Source: Anisus vortex
Lineage: Eukaryota > Mollusca > Gastropoda > Planorbidae
Reading direction: 5' to 3'
Assembly: GCA_949126835.1 (NCBI GenBank)
Contig: OX421497.1
Coordinates: forward strand, 19,402,409-19,466,408
Length of the DNA: 64,000 bases
Shown here piece after piece: positions 1 through 12,300 of this stretch (positions within the stretch are counted from its first letter, which is position 1; every line of letters starts with the position of its first letter). The notes beneath the pieces are model-generated. The model saw nothing but the letters and a program-made list of their open reading frames with translations, searched no databases and was not told the origin of the DNA. The position numbers and the translations under genes were made by a program.

Positions 1-402
1 CCAACATGGTTATTTTAAAAATATTTCCTTCAGAAAAATAAGTCTTGGCCCACCCCATGAAGTACGAAATACTTAGCCTACCTTATTTCCTTTTAACATC
101 CCTAATTCTGATATATAAATATATTTTTGCTCACTACGTTATGATAGGTGAAATATTAAAATTAGGTCGATTGGGCTACATATTTAGTAATTTGTACTTT
201 TTCATTTCTAATTTTCTGGAAAAATTTAATGAGATGAAAACGTATTAGTATTAGGCTAGTATTAGTGGCGTCGCCAGTATTGCAAGGAGTGGGTGGCAAA
301 TAGTGCAAGGTAGGGGGACAAGGAAGGCAACTACCGTGTGTATATAATGTGTGTGTGTGTGGACAATAATGTAAGAAGGAATAGTGAACATATGGTTAAA
401 AC
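1..402. other. No gene recognised
   Basis: AT-rich sequence with a short (GT)n run near 348-360; nothing further identified. Confidence 0.6.
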
Positions 403-1248
403 TAGGTATGTTAAAACCGGTATTTCTTCAAAACCGGTTTTCGGTTCTATATAACCGGTTTAAAACCGGATTTCGGTTTCTCCCCCCCCCCCCCCATTCC
501 CGTGCAATGTCACAAGTTACAGGCCGAAAAAGTAAAACGTGCGTAGTTTTGTAGGTATATTTGAAAAATAGTTCAAATTTAATTAGTGTTTGCAGGGCAT
601 TCAAGAGGTTGTCAAAAGGTTTTTTGAATACAATATGATTTTGTACGCTTTACCATAAAATTCTTTAGAACTAAAAAAAATCTGGGCTAATTGATTAAAA
701 CCGATAATAGCTTTCAATAGTGATAATCAAATTTGCGATTATCGTTGACCGTGATATTAAAAAGCATATGAAGAGGATGACTATGTTAATTCAGGATGCT
801 TAGTACGCAGATGCGTACACAATCGAGCGGTACTGCCACCGCTCCTGCTTATCTGTTGGGAACATAGTTTACAACGAGCCATCGTTAAAGACTTTTTTTT
901 TCAAAATTTTCTGACACACTGGATTGTAACTGTAACTTAACATTTGGTTTGATGTTGTTTTTTTCGCAAGCCATACCGTAGTTGGTATTTGGAAAAAAAG
1001 AAACACAACACCAAAGACTAAATAGTGTTAGCAAGGCATTTCAAGAATTGTTTTGTGTGAATACAACATTATTTATTTAAAATATTTCCATCAAAAGAAA
1101 AAAAGGCTGTGCTTCTTGAAATAATGATTAGACTTAGACCTACCTCCCAACCAAGAAACCGAAATCCGGATTGAAAATCAAAATCAGTTTTCGTTTTCAA
1201 AACCGGAATACCGCAATCCGGTATTCCGGTTTTCGGTTAACATCCCTA
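403..1248. mobile_element. TAGGGATGTTAA-family hAT-type element, older copy
   Basis: Starts taggtatgttaaaaccggta, contains a C-run (about 481-495), and ends ggttttcggttaacatccct followed by a. Internal text such as 'gtgtttgcagggcattcaag' and 'attatcgttgaccgtgatat' is shared with 49217-49925. No target duplication is visible. Confidence 0.75.
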
Positions 1249-2520
1249 GATGAAGGCTAATTAACAACTGGTGCACAGTTTCCCCCTAAACTATTTGACA
1301 ATTAATATTGTACCAAAAGCTATTTTAGTGAAACGTAGAATTAGACATGATTTAATGTGTAGCCTATATGAAAAGAACAATTGTAAACATATGAGAATTA
1401 TAGTCAATTAGACATCTTTTTAACAAGTTTTAAAATGTATTACAATTAATTATAGTATAGACCTTTCCGTTTTAAATCTATTTTAAACAAAAGCAAGCGT
1501 TTAAAATTGTGTTACTTGTTTTGAGAGGGGGGGGGGTAACCAATTGTTGACGTAATTATATAGGGGGGGTCTCTGAAAGTTTGACAGTTGTTGACAAGGG
1601 GGAGGGGGGGGAGGTAAAAATCGCCTAAAAATTGTTGACGTAATTAATGGACGTCCCCTTACATACATTTTTAGTATCTTAATTATTACATAATTAATTT
1701 TACTTTAACACGAGAAAATGAAGCTTAGGGTCTACATGGGTACAAGCTTCAAACGGCTCAATCTATTAGTTGCCGAAAAGACGAAATATTTACGGCAAAA
1801 TTATTTATTAATATAGCTTTAGTTTAGGTCTTTGGCACTAAGAGTACTAAGACCTTTTTTTTTTTTCATTTTTAGGCCCCTCCGAGCATACTACACCCGA
1901 GCCCGCCAAAATCCTGTTTTACTTATCCTTTTTTTGGTGCGCATTTTAAAATCCATACGACCACTTATATAGGGCCTATAATAAAAGAATGGATTAGGTG
2001 ATTTCAAGCGTTCGCCATTTTTACACGCCATCACTGATCTATAAAAGTACATGTAGGACTATAGGCATATTTCCTAAGCACTGACCTGTAAATACATAAC
2101 CTACTTAGCCTACTAACATATTTGCCCCCATTTTAAAATCCTTTATATTTTCTGCTCTTTTGGTTTCTTTTTCTTTTTCTCTGTGTGTGAATTGCAAAGG
2201 GCAAAGTCTTTGGAAGACTAATGCATAACAAATATTCACATAAAGGATTTAGGGGTTGTTTAATTTATAGGACTAAGCGTATCTTTAAAATGTGCACGAA
2301 CATTGTCATAAATTAAAGCACTCTTCTACTATTTCAGTATTTTCCAGTGCGAGTATGCCCTTTGTGCAGTTTGTAAGTCTATAGGTACTGAGCAATATAC
2401 ACATGGAAAGCCCAATCACTTAAACTTATCGGGAAAATGCAGACTCTAATATTTAGATAGTCCAAGTGGTGCACATGCTAATGACACTGACATACATAAT
2501 CATAAACATCTATAAAAGGC
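1249..2520. other. No gene recognised; G-rich repeat remnant
   Basis: Contains G-runs at about 1527-1538 and 1598-1612. The word 'attgttgacgtaatta' occurs twice (about 1542 and 1632), suggesting an old repeat. No coding signal is seen. Confidence 0.55.
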
Positions 2521-3095
2521 ATAGGGCGTTTGCAATCCCGTGACAAAAAGCACGTGATTTGTGTTTACTTTGAGTAACGGTGTACAATTAAATATGGCCG
2601 CTGTATTAATAAAGTTGCATATAGGCTCGAGCTTTTTTTAAATGATTGTTGTGTTTTAAGTCTTATTAAGATTTAAGCTGTATTATGTATGTTAAATAAA
2701 ATAGGCTATTTTATTATTATCATAGACATAGATCATAGACGATGTGAGCCTAATAGTGACTTGACTAGATAGCCTATTCACCAACAATATCACTTGACAT
2801 CGTAGCCTAGCCTACGAAACATTAAAAGTGTAGGCCTATAAAGTGAAATTGAAAGTGTAAATAGGTCTAGCCGGCCCTAGCCTAATCACATTAATCAATT
2901 AATCTACAGTACTACTATTTACCTCCTTATTTTTGAGTAGGATAGCCAATATTCAGATGTGAATTTTGCATGATAAAGAAGTAATTTACTTTCACCACGT
3001 TACGTTTGTACCTCAAGTGGGTTCTATATTTACACAAATACGTCACTAAATTTACACAAAAAAACTTAAGCTCCGCCTACTGAGAACGCTCTATT
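2521..3095. mobile_element. 575-bp young repeat, copy 1 (MITE-like)
   Basis: Nearly identical, in the same orientation, to 38913-39487, with only about ten differences by eye. The ends carry a short imperfect inverted repeat (ATAGGGCGTT at the left, ATAGAGCGTT reverse complement at the right). It has no long reading frame and no clear target duplication. Confidence 0.8.
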
Positions 3096-4204
3096 GGTGA
3101 GCGGCTGAAACATTTATTCTGGGACTGAAACCAGCCATATTATTTTTACGCATATATGGCATTAATTTCGTGCATGAGTATAACACGAGTTATGAACTAA
3201 AAAAAATGATGTACAATTGCATATAACATAACACAGCACTTATTTCAGAAAATAATATATTTATTTTTTTGGCATTCAATGTATGCAATCGAGAAAGATC
3301 GACAGCTATTGCGTTGAGTTTATTTTCACGGCCGCATTTCCGGAAAGTGTTTGAGAAAATCATAATGTGCCTATTTAATTGTATATATGTCAGTGTATAT
3401 AGGCCTACTACGATTATGTATAGGACCTACAGTTTCTAAAATCGGCTTTATATATAGCTTTGTAGATCTCTGACAGTGCCATAGACATACGCATCACTTA
3501 TCTATATAAAAAAATCTGCATGTTACCGACATTTTTATGCTTTATTTAAAGTGATTGAGAACTCCATGTAGGCCTATATATATAGCACTGAAAATCCTCA
3601 ATAAATCACACATCTTTGGCTTTAATCTGATTATACTACCTGATAATGAAGTTTATCGACTGAGAGGGTATAACACCTTGCAAAAATATGTTAATCAGCG
3701 GCGGCTCTAACACGAAAGATAATTATAAATTATAGTAGATGAAAAAGGAGGTGGTGACCTTTTCATAAAATTAGGTTACGCACCAACCTTCAACAGCAGT
3801 AAGCTTTATAAACTTCACCACGGTAAAAAAAAAAAGAAAAAATAACGCAGTCTTTTTGTTCTAGGATTAGACTACTTTCGTTTATTGTCATTGTCTCTGC
3901 TTCATCTTTTCATTGAGTACAGCTTCAATAATATGATATGTGAATAATGTTTCAATTGTATTTTCTTAGTAGCGATTTCTCTCATGAATTCTGCATGGTA
4001 GTTGGTGGCTGCGGTGAATAAAGATGCAAAGGTAAGTAGGATAGGACTGTTTTAATTGTTATCATGTGGGTTAAAACTATTATGGCGTTCTATTTTTAGC
4101 AGTAAACAGGTTTCGTTCCCATGTAGGCCTACTTTATGCTGCTATTCCCTTTCTTGCAATAAACAAAACAACACGAACTTGTACAACTGTAAAATTTGGA
4201 CATC
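3096..4204. other. No gene recognised
   Basis: AT-rich, with several TAGGCCTA words, two poly-A/T runs and no recognisable element. Confidence 0.6.
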
Positions 4205-4212
4205 GTCTAGAA
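4205..4212. repeat. Left 8-bp target-site duplication (gtctagaa)
   Basis: Identical to 6241-6248. The length is diagnostic of hAT insertion. Confidence 0.9.
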
Positions 4213-6240
4213 CAGGCATGTCAAACGTGCGGCCCGCGGGCCGCATGCGGCCCTATGATAGCACGTGTGCGGCCGGCACAAAGTATACTGCAATTGTCTC
4301 ATTTAATGGAGAAAATTGCAGTTTTAATACTATGGTATTAATATAACAGCATTGCCACGGCAAAAGAGTGCAACGTAAAAAGACATTATGAAACCAACCT
4401 TCGATTCTGCGATTAATTTGAGGGCTTAATGCTTGTTTCAAGACTCAAGAAGGCTAACTTGATACAGCAACAGACGTGTTTTACAAAAATAGATCAAGCC
4501 AATGTCGCTTCCGTTACTGCAAGTTATGAACTCAGCCATATAATTGCCATTAGCAATTAGTGGGAAATCTTACAGTGAAGGAGATTTCGTAAAGCATTGC
4601 CTTATGAAAGCGGCTGACATTGTGTGCCCACAGAAGGCACAGTTATTTAATAATATTTCGTTAACCAGGAACACTGTTGCTGGACGGATTGATGAAATGG
4701 GAGTTGAAGGCTACATCATCCAAATTTGAACATTTTTCTATTGCTATTGATGAGACCGTTGACATAACTGGAATAGCACAGCTTGCAGTTTTTATTAGGG
4801 CCTGTGACAGTAAATTTAATATTTATAAAGAACTGATCAAACTAATCCCAATGCATGACATTACAACGAGCATATTCTGCATAACTATGATTTTGATTTG
4901 AGTAAACTTGTGTGTTTATCTACTGACGGTGTTGCGAATATGGTTGGCAGACATCATGGTGTCGCTGCCAAGTTGCGAAGAAAAATTGAGAACTCGTATC
5001 CAGATTCATCATTTGCACATTTTCACTGAATTATTCATCAGCAAAATTTGTGTTCAAAGACTTTAAAATTGAATCACGTGCTTAGTGTGGTCACAAAAAC
5101 AGTGAACTTTATCAAATGCAATGCTCTCAGTCATCTTCGATTCAGTCAACTGTTAGAAGACATGGATAGTCAGTTCACCGATGTTCCATTCTACGCAGCA
5201 GTCCGTTAATTGGTTGTCATGTCACAAAGTGCTGAAAATATTTTACTTGCTGAGATTAGAAATTACTATATTTTTGGGATATGAAAGGTGAAAACACAGA
5301 TGAAATAAAAGAAGAAAGTTGGATCCAGGATCTAGCGTTTGCTGTGGACATTACTGCACATTTAAGTGATCTTAATTTAAAATTTCAAGGCTAAAACAAA
5401 CTCATTACTTAGTTGTACGACGACATCAAGACTTTCATTACGAAAATAAGCTTATGGAAGAATAAGTTGTCACGTGAAAATTTGGTTCCTTTTCTTAACT
5501 ACAAATAACTCAAAAACAAGGCCAATGCTGAATCTGTACTTACCTTTGCTAAATATGAGAGTCAGATAGAGTTATTGTCAAAAGAGTTCCAGGAAAGATT
5601 TAGTAATTTCTCATCTTTTGAATACCATTTTGCATTATTATCGGCACCATTCAACTTTAATGTTGTCAAAGCAGAGGAAATTTGCAGATGGAGCTATTAG
5701 AAATGCAGTTTGATTCTACACTAAAAGTAAAGTATCTAGAAGTCGGGATACCTGGCTTCTATTCACACCTTCCTGAAAAGTGTAAAACTTCAGAAAGTTT
5801 TCAACTAGGATTATGGCAATGAGCGGTTCTACCTAGGCCTATGTGTGTGAACAGTTATTTTCCTTCATGAAATTAACAAAAACTCCTCAAAGATCAAGGC
5901 TGACCGATGAACACTTGTCATCCCTGATAAAGGTCGGAACTGCAAATACATTTCAGCCAGATATACGAAAAATTGTCATGAAAATGAGGCATCAAATCTC
6001 AGGACAAACCACTGATTAAATTGTGAAAATAATTGAATGATCTTAAATAAATGTTGGATTACAATTGTTATATTTGGCGTTGTGGGGCGTTAGCTTAATA
6101 AAGTCGTTGTAGTAGGCGTGCAAATTAATTAAATATAATTCAATAAGATTACAGGTTTTCTCAAATTTGTTGGTGTGGCCCGCCGGTATACTCAAAGTAT
6201 CTTATGCTGCCCATGGTACTTTTTGAGTTTGACACGCCTG
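4213..6240 (+). mobile_element. Decayed hAT transposon, GTF2IRD2/Charlie-like
   Basis: The terminal inverted repeats start CAGGCATGTCAAAC (left) and CAGGCGTGTCAAACTC (right, reverse complement). The element is flanked by a perfect 8-bp target duplication, gtctagaa, at 4205-4212 and 6241-6248. Broken forward-frame coding remnants read like hAT transposases of the type domesticated in GTF2IRD2: FSIAIDETVDITGIAQLAVF near 4.73-4.8 kb, then CLSTDGVANMVGRHHGV, CSKTLKLNHVLSVVTKTVNF and FAVDITAHLSDLNLK-type text to about 5.4 kb. Many stops and frameshifts show it is inactive. GC-rich termini carry the string gcggcccgcgggccgc. Confidence 0.9.
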
Positions 6241-6248
6241 GTCTAGAA
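6241..6248. repeat. Right 8-bp target-site duplication (gtctagaa)
   Basis: Identical to 4205-4212. Confidence 0.9.
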
Positions 6249-6599
6249 AACGTTCTATGATGATCTATAACCTCCGATTAGAGAAGAGCTCTCATCACTT
6301 TTATATCAGTATTGGCTAACTAGGGTAGTGTCATAACTTATCCTACGTCTATCTCTCACATCAAGTGTGTCACGGCTTTTATGGCCAGTAGTAATAATAG
6401 GTTGGGTGGTGGCCATTGCTTGAATATATTTTTCAGGAGACGTTTATCTTACCTGTGTTTCAGATACACTGTAGCATACACATGGGCTGATTAAAATCTT
6501 ATTGTGAGGATACCTGCTTCATTCGGCCCAGGCATGTAAAATTTCTTCTTAAAAATAAATAACTTTTACCATGTAGGAAAAGAATGATATTATCTGATA

Positions 6600-9215
6600 T
6601 GCTCTACATCTCTAGCAATATACACATATGTGCAAATATGAACAACTTTGTCAATATGCACATCTCAGCCAATATACAAATCTCTGTCTAGCTTACATAT
6701 ATATTACAATATACACCTCTCTGACTATATATACATCTCTGACAATATAAACATCTCTGTCTAGCTTACACATCTATGCCAATATAAACATCTCTCACAA
6801 TATACACATCTATAACAATATACACATCTATGACAATATACACATCTATGTCTAATTTAGACATCTCTACCAATATACACATCTCTATCAATATACACAT
6901 CTCTGACTATATACACATCTATGTCTAGCTTACATATCTTTGCCAATTTACACATCTCTTACAATATACACATCTCTGACAATATACACATCTCTGTCTA
7001 GCTTACACATCTATGCCAATATAAACATCTCTCACAATATACACATCTATAACAATATACACATCTATGACAATATACACATCTATGTCTAATTTAGACA
7101 TCTCTACCAATATACACATCTCTATCAATATACACATCTCTGACTATATACACATCTATGTCTAGCTTACATATCTTTGCCAATTTACACATCTCTTACA
7201 ATATACACATCTCTGACAATATACACATCTCTGTCTAGCTTACACATCTATGCCAATATAAACATCTCTCACAATATACACATCTATAACAATATACACA
7301 TCTATGACAATATACACATCTATGTCTAATTTAGACATCTCTACCAATATACACATCTCTATCAATATACACATCTCTGACTATATACACATCTATGTCT
7401 AGCTTACATATCTTTGCCAATTTACACATCTCTTACAATATACACATCTCTGACAATATACACATCTCTGTCTAGCTTACACATCTATGCCAATATACAC
7501 ATCTCTTACAATATACACATCTATGACAATATACACATCTATGACAATATACACATCTATGTCTAATTTAGACATCTCTACCAATATACACATCTCTATC
7601 AATATACACATCTCTGACTATATACACATCTCTGTCTAGCTTACACATCTATGCCAATATACACATCTCTTACAATATACACATCTATGACAATATACAC
7701 ATCTATGACAATATACACATCTATGTCTAATTTAGACATCTCTACCAATATACACATCTCTATCAATATACACATCTCTGACTATATACACATCTCTGTC
7801 TAGCTTACACATCTATGACAATATACATATCTATGACAATATAAACATCTCTGTCTATCTTAGACATCTATGCCAATATACACAGCTCTCACAATATACA
7901 CATCTATAACAATATACACATCTATGACAATATAAACATCTCTGTCTATCTTAGACAACTCTGACAATATACACATCTCTGTCTAGCTTAGACATATCTG
8001 CCGATATACACATCTATGTCTAGTTTAGACATCTCTGCCAATATACACATCTCTGTCTAGCTTACTTATCTTTGCCAATTTACACATCTCTCACAATATA
8101 CACATCTATGTCAATATTCACATCTCTGACATTATACATATCTCTGACAATATACACATCTATGTCTAGCTTAGACATCTATGACAATATACATATTTCT
8201 GTCTAGCTTACTTATCTTTGCCAATTTACACATCTCTCACAATATACACATCTCTCACAATATTCACATCTCTGACATTATTCACATCTCTAACAATATA
8301 CACATCTCTATCTAGCTTACACACCTATGCCAATTTACACATCTCTCACAATATACACACCTATGACAATATACACATCTATGACAATATACACATCTCT
8401 GTCAATATACACATCTCTGACTATATACACATTTATGTCTAGCTTACTTATCTTTGCCAATTTACACATCTCTTACAATATACACATCTCTGACAATATA
8501 CACATCTCTGTCTAGCTTACTTATCTTTGCCAATTTACACATACAATATACACAACTCTGACAATAGACACATCTCTGACAATATACACATCTCTTTCTA
8601 GCTTAGACATCTATGACAATATACACATCTCTGTCTAGCTTACACATCTATGACAATATACACATTTCTGTCTAGCATACTTATCTTTGCCAAATTACAC
8701 ATCTCTTACAATATACACATCTCTGACAATATACACATCTGTGTCTAGCTTACACATTTATGACAATATACAAATCTTCTCGCTTACTTATCTTTGCCAA
8801 TTTACACATCTCTTACAATATACACAACTCTGCCATTATACACATCTCTGACAATATACACATCTCTTTCTAGCGTCTACATTTTTGCCAATATACATAT
8901 ATATGTATTTCTTAGATATCTCTGCTAATAAACACATCTCTGTATAGTTTACACATCTCTGCTAATATACACATCTCTGCCAATATACATATCTCTGCCA
9001 TTGTACAATCTCTGTCAATATACTTATCTCTTTCTAGTTTACACGACTCTGCTAATATACACATCTCTGCCAATTTACATATCTCTGTCTAGTTAACACA
9101 TCTTTGACAATATATACATCTCTGCCAATATACAAATCGCTGAAAATATAAACATCTCTGTCCATATACACAAATCTGCCAATATACACATATCTGTTTA
9201 GCTTAGACATCTCTG
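6600..9215 (+). repeat. 2.6-kb minisatellite, 18-19 bp units with 237-bp higher-order period
   Basis: Units such as 'acaatatacacatctctg' alternate with 'tctagcttacacatct' units. A block beginning ctctgactatatacacatct recurs at 6901, 7138 and 7375, exactly 237 bp apart and almost identical, showing higher-order amplification of the left half. The right end becomes irregular. The array stops about 95 bp before the MCT start codon and may lie in a 5' UTR intron. Confidence 0.95.
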
Positions 9216-9308
9216 CTCATTTGTCAGTGTGTTTGTATCTGATTTATTGCATTTTATGTATGTAATGTTTATGTTCAGACACTTTCATCTACAGTACAAA
9301 GCTTGAGA

Positions 9309-12300
9309 ATGTCTCAGATTGATGACAAGAAGCTTCTTTCTGTTCCACTCCAACAATCTCCCAATGGCACTAAATCATCAAGTCAAGTGGTTGTCAAAGA
9401 ATCTCAGCGTCCAGTACAACCTGATGGAGGTTGGGGATGGGTTGTGTGTCTCACCTCCATGGCCTGTAACGGGACTGTGTTTGGTATTATCAACACCTTT
9501 GGCACATTGTATGTGGCAATGAGAGATCACTATGCCAAGGATGATCCTAATGTGTCTTTTAAAACATGTAAGCTACATGATTACCTCCCTTATATGTTTA
9601 TCTCTCTTTTCTTATCTTTACAGCAACATATATGCTTTAGAAAAATCTCTATTTGTTTCAAGTCAATCACAATTATTGATTTGTCATTGGACAAGTACAG
9701 AATCTGTTCATTTCTTAAGTAACACGTGTAATACTTTTTTCCATTGTCGCCAATCATACAAATGCAGTTAAACAATTTTAGGATTGATGTTGACCATTTA
9801 TACCCAATTATTTTTTACTCTCATTAATATTTCTTTTTGTCATTATAACAATTAACAATGTAAATTAACAATAACATTAACAATGTACAATTTGAATAGA
9901 GCTATTCAATTTAGTCATTATGAATGAAGGTCCCCAAAAATGTATTCTTTTTTTTTTCTCTCTTTCACAGCATGGGTAGGTTCAGTTAATACAGGCATCA
10001 CGTTTCTCATGTGTATGTTATCCAGCATTCTTAGTGACCGTATAGGCATCAGACTAACTGGTTTCATTGGTGGCATCTTGGCATGTATTGGATTACTGTG
10101 CAGTGCTTTTGTTGAAGAACTTATGCTGTTGTATTTAACATACGGCGTTATTGCAGGCCTGGGTTTCGCTTTCTCGTATGCCCCCTCCCTGGTCATCTTG
10201 GGTCATTACTTCAAACGACACATGGGCCTTGTCAATGGACTTGTCACATTTGGTTCATCCGTCTTCACAATTGCTTTAGTGTTTGCCTTGCCTGTTTTGT
10301 TGGAGGCCATAGGCTTGAAGTACACTCTTCTATTTTTATCAGGCATGGCACTTCTTCTTATTCCTTACTCCATGACCTGGAAGCCTGTATTCACCAAAGA
10401 GAATCTTGGTTTATCTCAAGCAGCTTTGTCTACAATGTCCATAGAAATGCTACAGAGCCAATGCCAAGATTGCTGCAAATTTACTCGCAAGTTTTTAAAT
10501 GTGAAAATATGGAGAAATCGAGGATATGTGATATGGGCAGTTTCCTGTGGAGTTAGTCTCTTTGGATATTTTGTTCCTTTTGTTCACATTGTAAGTATTT
10601 TTTTACATTTAAATTTAATTCACTATAATTCCGTTATTATCCTAAAAAAGTTTAAGAATGTTGTCACAAACAAAATAATCTTTACTATAAAAATAAAAAG
10701 AATTTTTTCCCTCTGATATAAGTATCAAGTCTAAGGCTTTTTATAAAGCTTTAAACAATAATACATTTATTTTTTACAAATGTTCCGTTAAAAATGTTTA
10801 TCATTGAACAATGTTATAGAAATTACTTGTGTATATTTCAAATATGTTTTTTTTGGGGGGGACAGTAATGTGTATTTAATATGTTAAACATTATCATTCA
10901 TTATGATTCATGTTCTAAAGTGTTTTATTTGCTTAAAACTAATTGATAACAAAAACAAGCAAATATAACATTTGCAAATATATTCTCAATGTTACCAGTG
11001 CTTATTAAAAAAACAGGTTAGAGATAAAGACTAAAAGATAGAAACATATTGATAAGAGAGAGAGAGAGATTAATGTTGCATGTTGATACACTTGCCTTAT
11101 TCTGTTCCCAAGAGAGAGAGAGAGAGATTAATGTTGCATGTTGATACACTTGCCTTATTCTGTTCCCAAGAGAGAGAGAGAGATTAATGTTGCATGTTGA
11201 TACACTTGCCTTATTCTGTTCCCAAGTTTATTTCATTAGATCTATATCTCTTTTTTTTTTTTTTAAACCAGAAATGGATTTATTTTATAACATCAGAAAA
11301 CCTATTACAATTGTAACTTGTTTGTTACAATTTCTTAGTTCAAGTTCAACTATTATTTGAATTCACTCGCCCTAGCTACTCTTGGTGTGATATAAAATTT
11401 CTTAGAACAACTTGGGCTGCTCATTATTTTCTTTTCAATATCTATAGGCCCTGTTGTTTATGCAATGTCCTGTTTATACATCATTTCCACTGATTAACAT
11501 TGGGATGCCCATCCACCTGTTTAGAGTGATATTTTTTTTAAAACAGGCACTAATATTAATGCATGACTTGAACTGGCAAATCTAGATCACTGCTGAAAGC
11601 TCATGGTTTTAAAGTTGGATTAACTTTGTCCTGTGTTCCCAACACTATGATAGGACGACATACATTAATTATCAAAGCATGGCTGATATCTTTCCACTGA
11701 CCTACTGATATGTAGCCTAACTCACACATTATTCATTATTGGGTTTCTTTTACTGACTATAGACCAACTATGGTTTAAATAAAAAAGAATAAAGATGTGT
11801 CAAATTAAAACAAGATAACAGTAACACCTACAACAACAACAACAACAAAAAAGGTTACTTTAGGACTACATACAAACTTTGTATTACAAGTTTAAGGTTT
11901 TTTTTAAATGTTGTTTTATGTTTGTTTTTAACAATATAATTAACAGAGAGAGAGAAATACATCACAAAAAAATATAACATTTTAATATTTGGAGAATTTT
12001 TTTTTTAAAGAACTCATTTGAGAACAGTTTAATTTTCTGAATTAATAGTGGCTTTTGAATCATAGGCTACATGATTTTTGTCAAATATGTTCTTTGTTTA
12101 TTGTAAAGTAGTAGTTGTGTACTTAACATAAAGCATTATTGCTGGCCTGGTATTAGCTTTCTCTTATGCTCCCTCTATGATCATCTTAAGTTAAAATTAT
12201 TTCTTCAAATGACATATGGCCTCGTCAATAGGCCTGTCACGTTTGGTTTATCCGTCTTCACAATTTAACATTCTATAATGTTCCCACAATAAGTGAAAAG

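Noticed and set aside
481..495. C-runs and G-runs (also about 20729, 49285, 56632) as G-quadruplex regulatory sites
   Set aside because: Several are simply parts of transposon copies, and single homopolymer runs in an assembly are unreliable.
8218..8515. Short repetitive open frames (MPIYTSLTIYTSL type) as proteins
   Set aside because: They are readings of the 18-19 bp minisatellite.
9590..10196. Minus-strand open frames over the transporter
   Set aside because: Antisense shadows of MCT exon 2 and intron 1.
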